Part shown: positions 5,060-5,789 of the stretch, one piece after another
How the letters are laid out: the number at the start of each line of letters is the position of its first letter
Numbering within the stretch: position 1 is the stretch's first letter
Assembly: GCA_945788325.1 (NCBI GenBank)
Contig: CALZLL010000040.1
Coordinates: 1 to 5,789, forward strand
Reading direction: 5' to 3'
DNA from: an uncultured Clostridium sp.
GTDB lineage: Bacteria > Bacillota_I > Bacilli_A > RF39 > UBA660
Length of the DNA stretch: 5,789 nt
Notes under the pieces: generated by a model
What the model was told of the DNA's origin: nothing
Databases searched by the model: none
Seen by the model: only the letters and a program-made list of their open reading frames with translations
Program-made: the position numbers and the translations under genes

Positions 5060-5789
5060 ATGAAACAAGAATATAGATGTTTGTTTTACTCAATGATTAA
5101 TAATTTTGTAATAGGTATTATCAAAATATTAGGTGGTGTTTTCTTTAATTTAACGTCTTTGTTTGCGGACGGAATGCATACTTTTAGTGATTTTATAACG
5201 GATATTATTTCGTTTATAGGATCAAAGCTTTCTAGAAAAAAACCAACTAAAGTTCATCCTTTTGGATTTGGTAAGGTTGAGTATTTAACTAATTTATTTG
5301 TTGGAATAATAATATTTTTACTTGGTATATTTATTATTTTTAATAGTTTTGGTAAAACCGTAGAAATACCTACTCTTAAAGTGTTATATCTTTTATTGGT
5401 AGTATTCATATTAAAGTTGATAGCCATATTAATAATGCATAAGGTTGGTAAAAAAATTAATAGTCAGGTTTTAATAACCGCAACCGAAGAATCAAAGGCT
5501 GATTTATATTCAACCATAGGAGTTGCAATAATAACAGTACTACTTCAGTTTAGTCATAAGTATGAATTTTTAAAATATGCTGATTTAGTAGGTTCAGTAG
5601 TAATTGGATTAATGGTTCTTAAGATATCTTTAAAAATAATTATTAGTAACAGTCTTTCACTTATTGGTGAAGTTGAAACCGATGAAAATAAAATAACTAA
5701 AATTGAAGAATTTTTAAGTAAGTATAATCATATTGAAAATAAAAATATAGAACTTATTAAGTATGGTTCTTATTATAAGTTAAGTTTAG
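5060..5789 (+). CDS. Cation diffusion facilitator (CDF) family metal-efflux transporter, 3'-truncated by the window edge
   Basis: An inner-membrane proton/divalent-metal antiporter, exporting Zn2+, Mn2+ or Fe2+ from the cytoplasm. The 243 visible residues hold six hydrophobic segments (about 10-30, 33-55, 76-96, 107-127, 137-160, 173-197) and the start of the C-terminal cytoplasmic domain (from about 203). Family marks are ADGMHTFSD (36-44) in helix 2, with H40 and D44 as the HxxxD half of the transport site, and HPFGFGKVEYL (66-76) before helix 3. The helix 5 half-site reads EESKAD (143-148), so it is ExxxD (E144, D148) rather than the common HxxxD or DxxxD; metal specificity is therefore uncertain. 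The start is firmly set by a full AGGAGGT (5048-5054). The frame is open to the window end; roughly 50-150 residues are probably missing. The upstream gene is separated by 145 bases, so it is probably its own unit. Confidence 0.93.
   Translation, partial: MKQEYRCLFYSMINNFVIGIIKILGGVFFNLTSLFADGMHTFSDFITDIISFIGSKLSRKKPTKVHPFGFGKVEYLTNLFVGIIIFLLGIFIIFNSFGKTVEIPTLKVLYLLLVVFILKLIAILIMHKVGKKINSQVLITATEESKADLYSTIGVAIITVLLQFSHKYEFLKYADLVGSVVIGLMVLKISLKIIISNSLSLIGEVETDENKITKIEEFLSKYNHIENKNIELIKYGSYYKLSL

Noticed and set aside
1..5789. TGA read as tryptophan (Mycoplasma-type code)
   Set aside because: Trp positions checked in gpmI, rnr and the four-helix protein gene are all TGG, and no gene needs an in-frame TGA. 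None of the four visible stops is TGA, so TGA use as a stop is not directly shown here.

Overview
The window is a very AT-rich stretch of bacterial DNA from a low-GC Firmicute, probably an uncultured Bacilli or Mollicutes-like lineage (RF39, Acholeplasma or Erysipelotrichia type). The lineage is an inference from composition and gene content. Every arginine codon I read in the five genes (about 45) is AGA or AGG, and CGN appears unused. All tryptophans I checked are TGG and no in-frame TGA is needed, so this is not a Mycoplasma/Spiroplasma-type code.

Layout: (1) Bases 1-1100 hold the 3' two-thirds of gpmI, the cofactor-independent phosphoglycerate mutase, running in from the left. (2) Twenty-one bases later, probably in the same transcript, is a 181-residue single-pass membrane protein of unknown function (1122-1667). 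(3) The 148-base gap 1668-1815 contains a compact candidate small-RNA gene: roughly phased A-tracts, a -35/-10 pair with a 17-base spacer, a predicted start on GG, one hairpin, a C-rich-loop hairpin and a T-tract. It faces the end of the next gene. (4) rnr, encoding RNase R (718 residues), lies on the minus strand (1816-3972) and ends in its own hairpin terminator, which contains the stop codon. (5) rnr is divergent from a 281-residue four-helix membrane protein of unknown function (4069-4914). The two predicted promoters sit face to face, with their -35 positions on the same six bases. (6) After a weak hairpin terminator and a short AT-rich gap, a cation diffusion facilitator (CDF) metal-efflux gene starts at 5060 and runs off the right edge.

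The genes do not form one pathway: glycolysis, RNA decay, two membrane proteins of unknown function, and metal export. The part least explained by ordinary annotation is the candidate sRNA between the 181-residue gene and rnr. I see no mobile element, CRISPR array, tRNA, rRNA or defence system.
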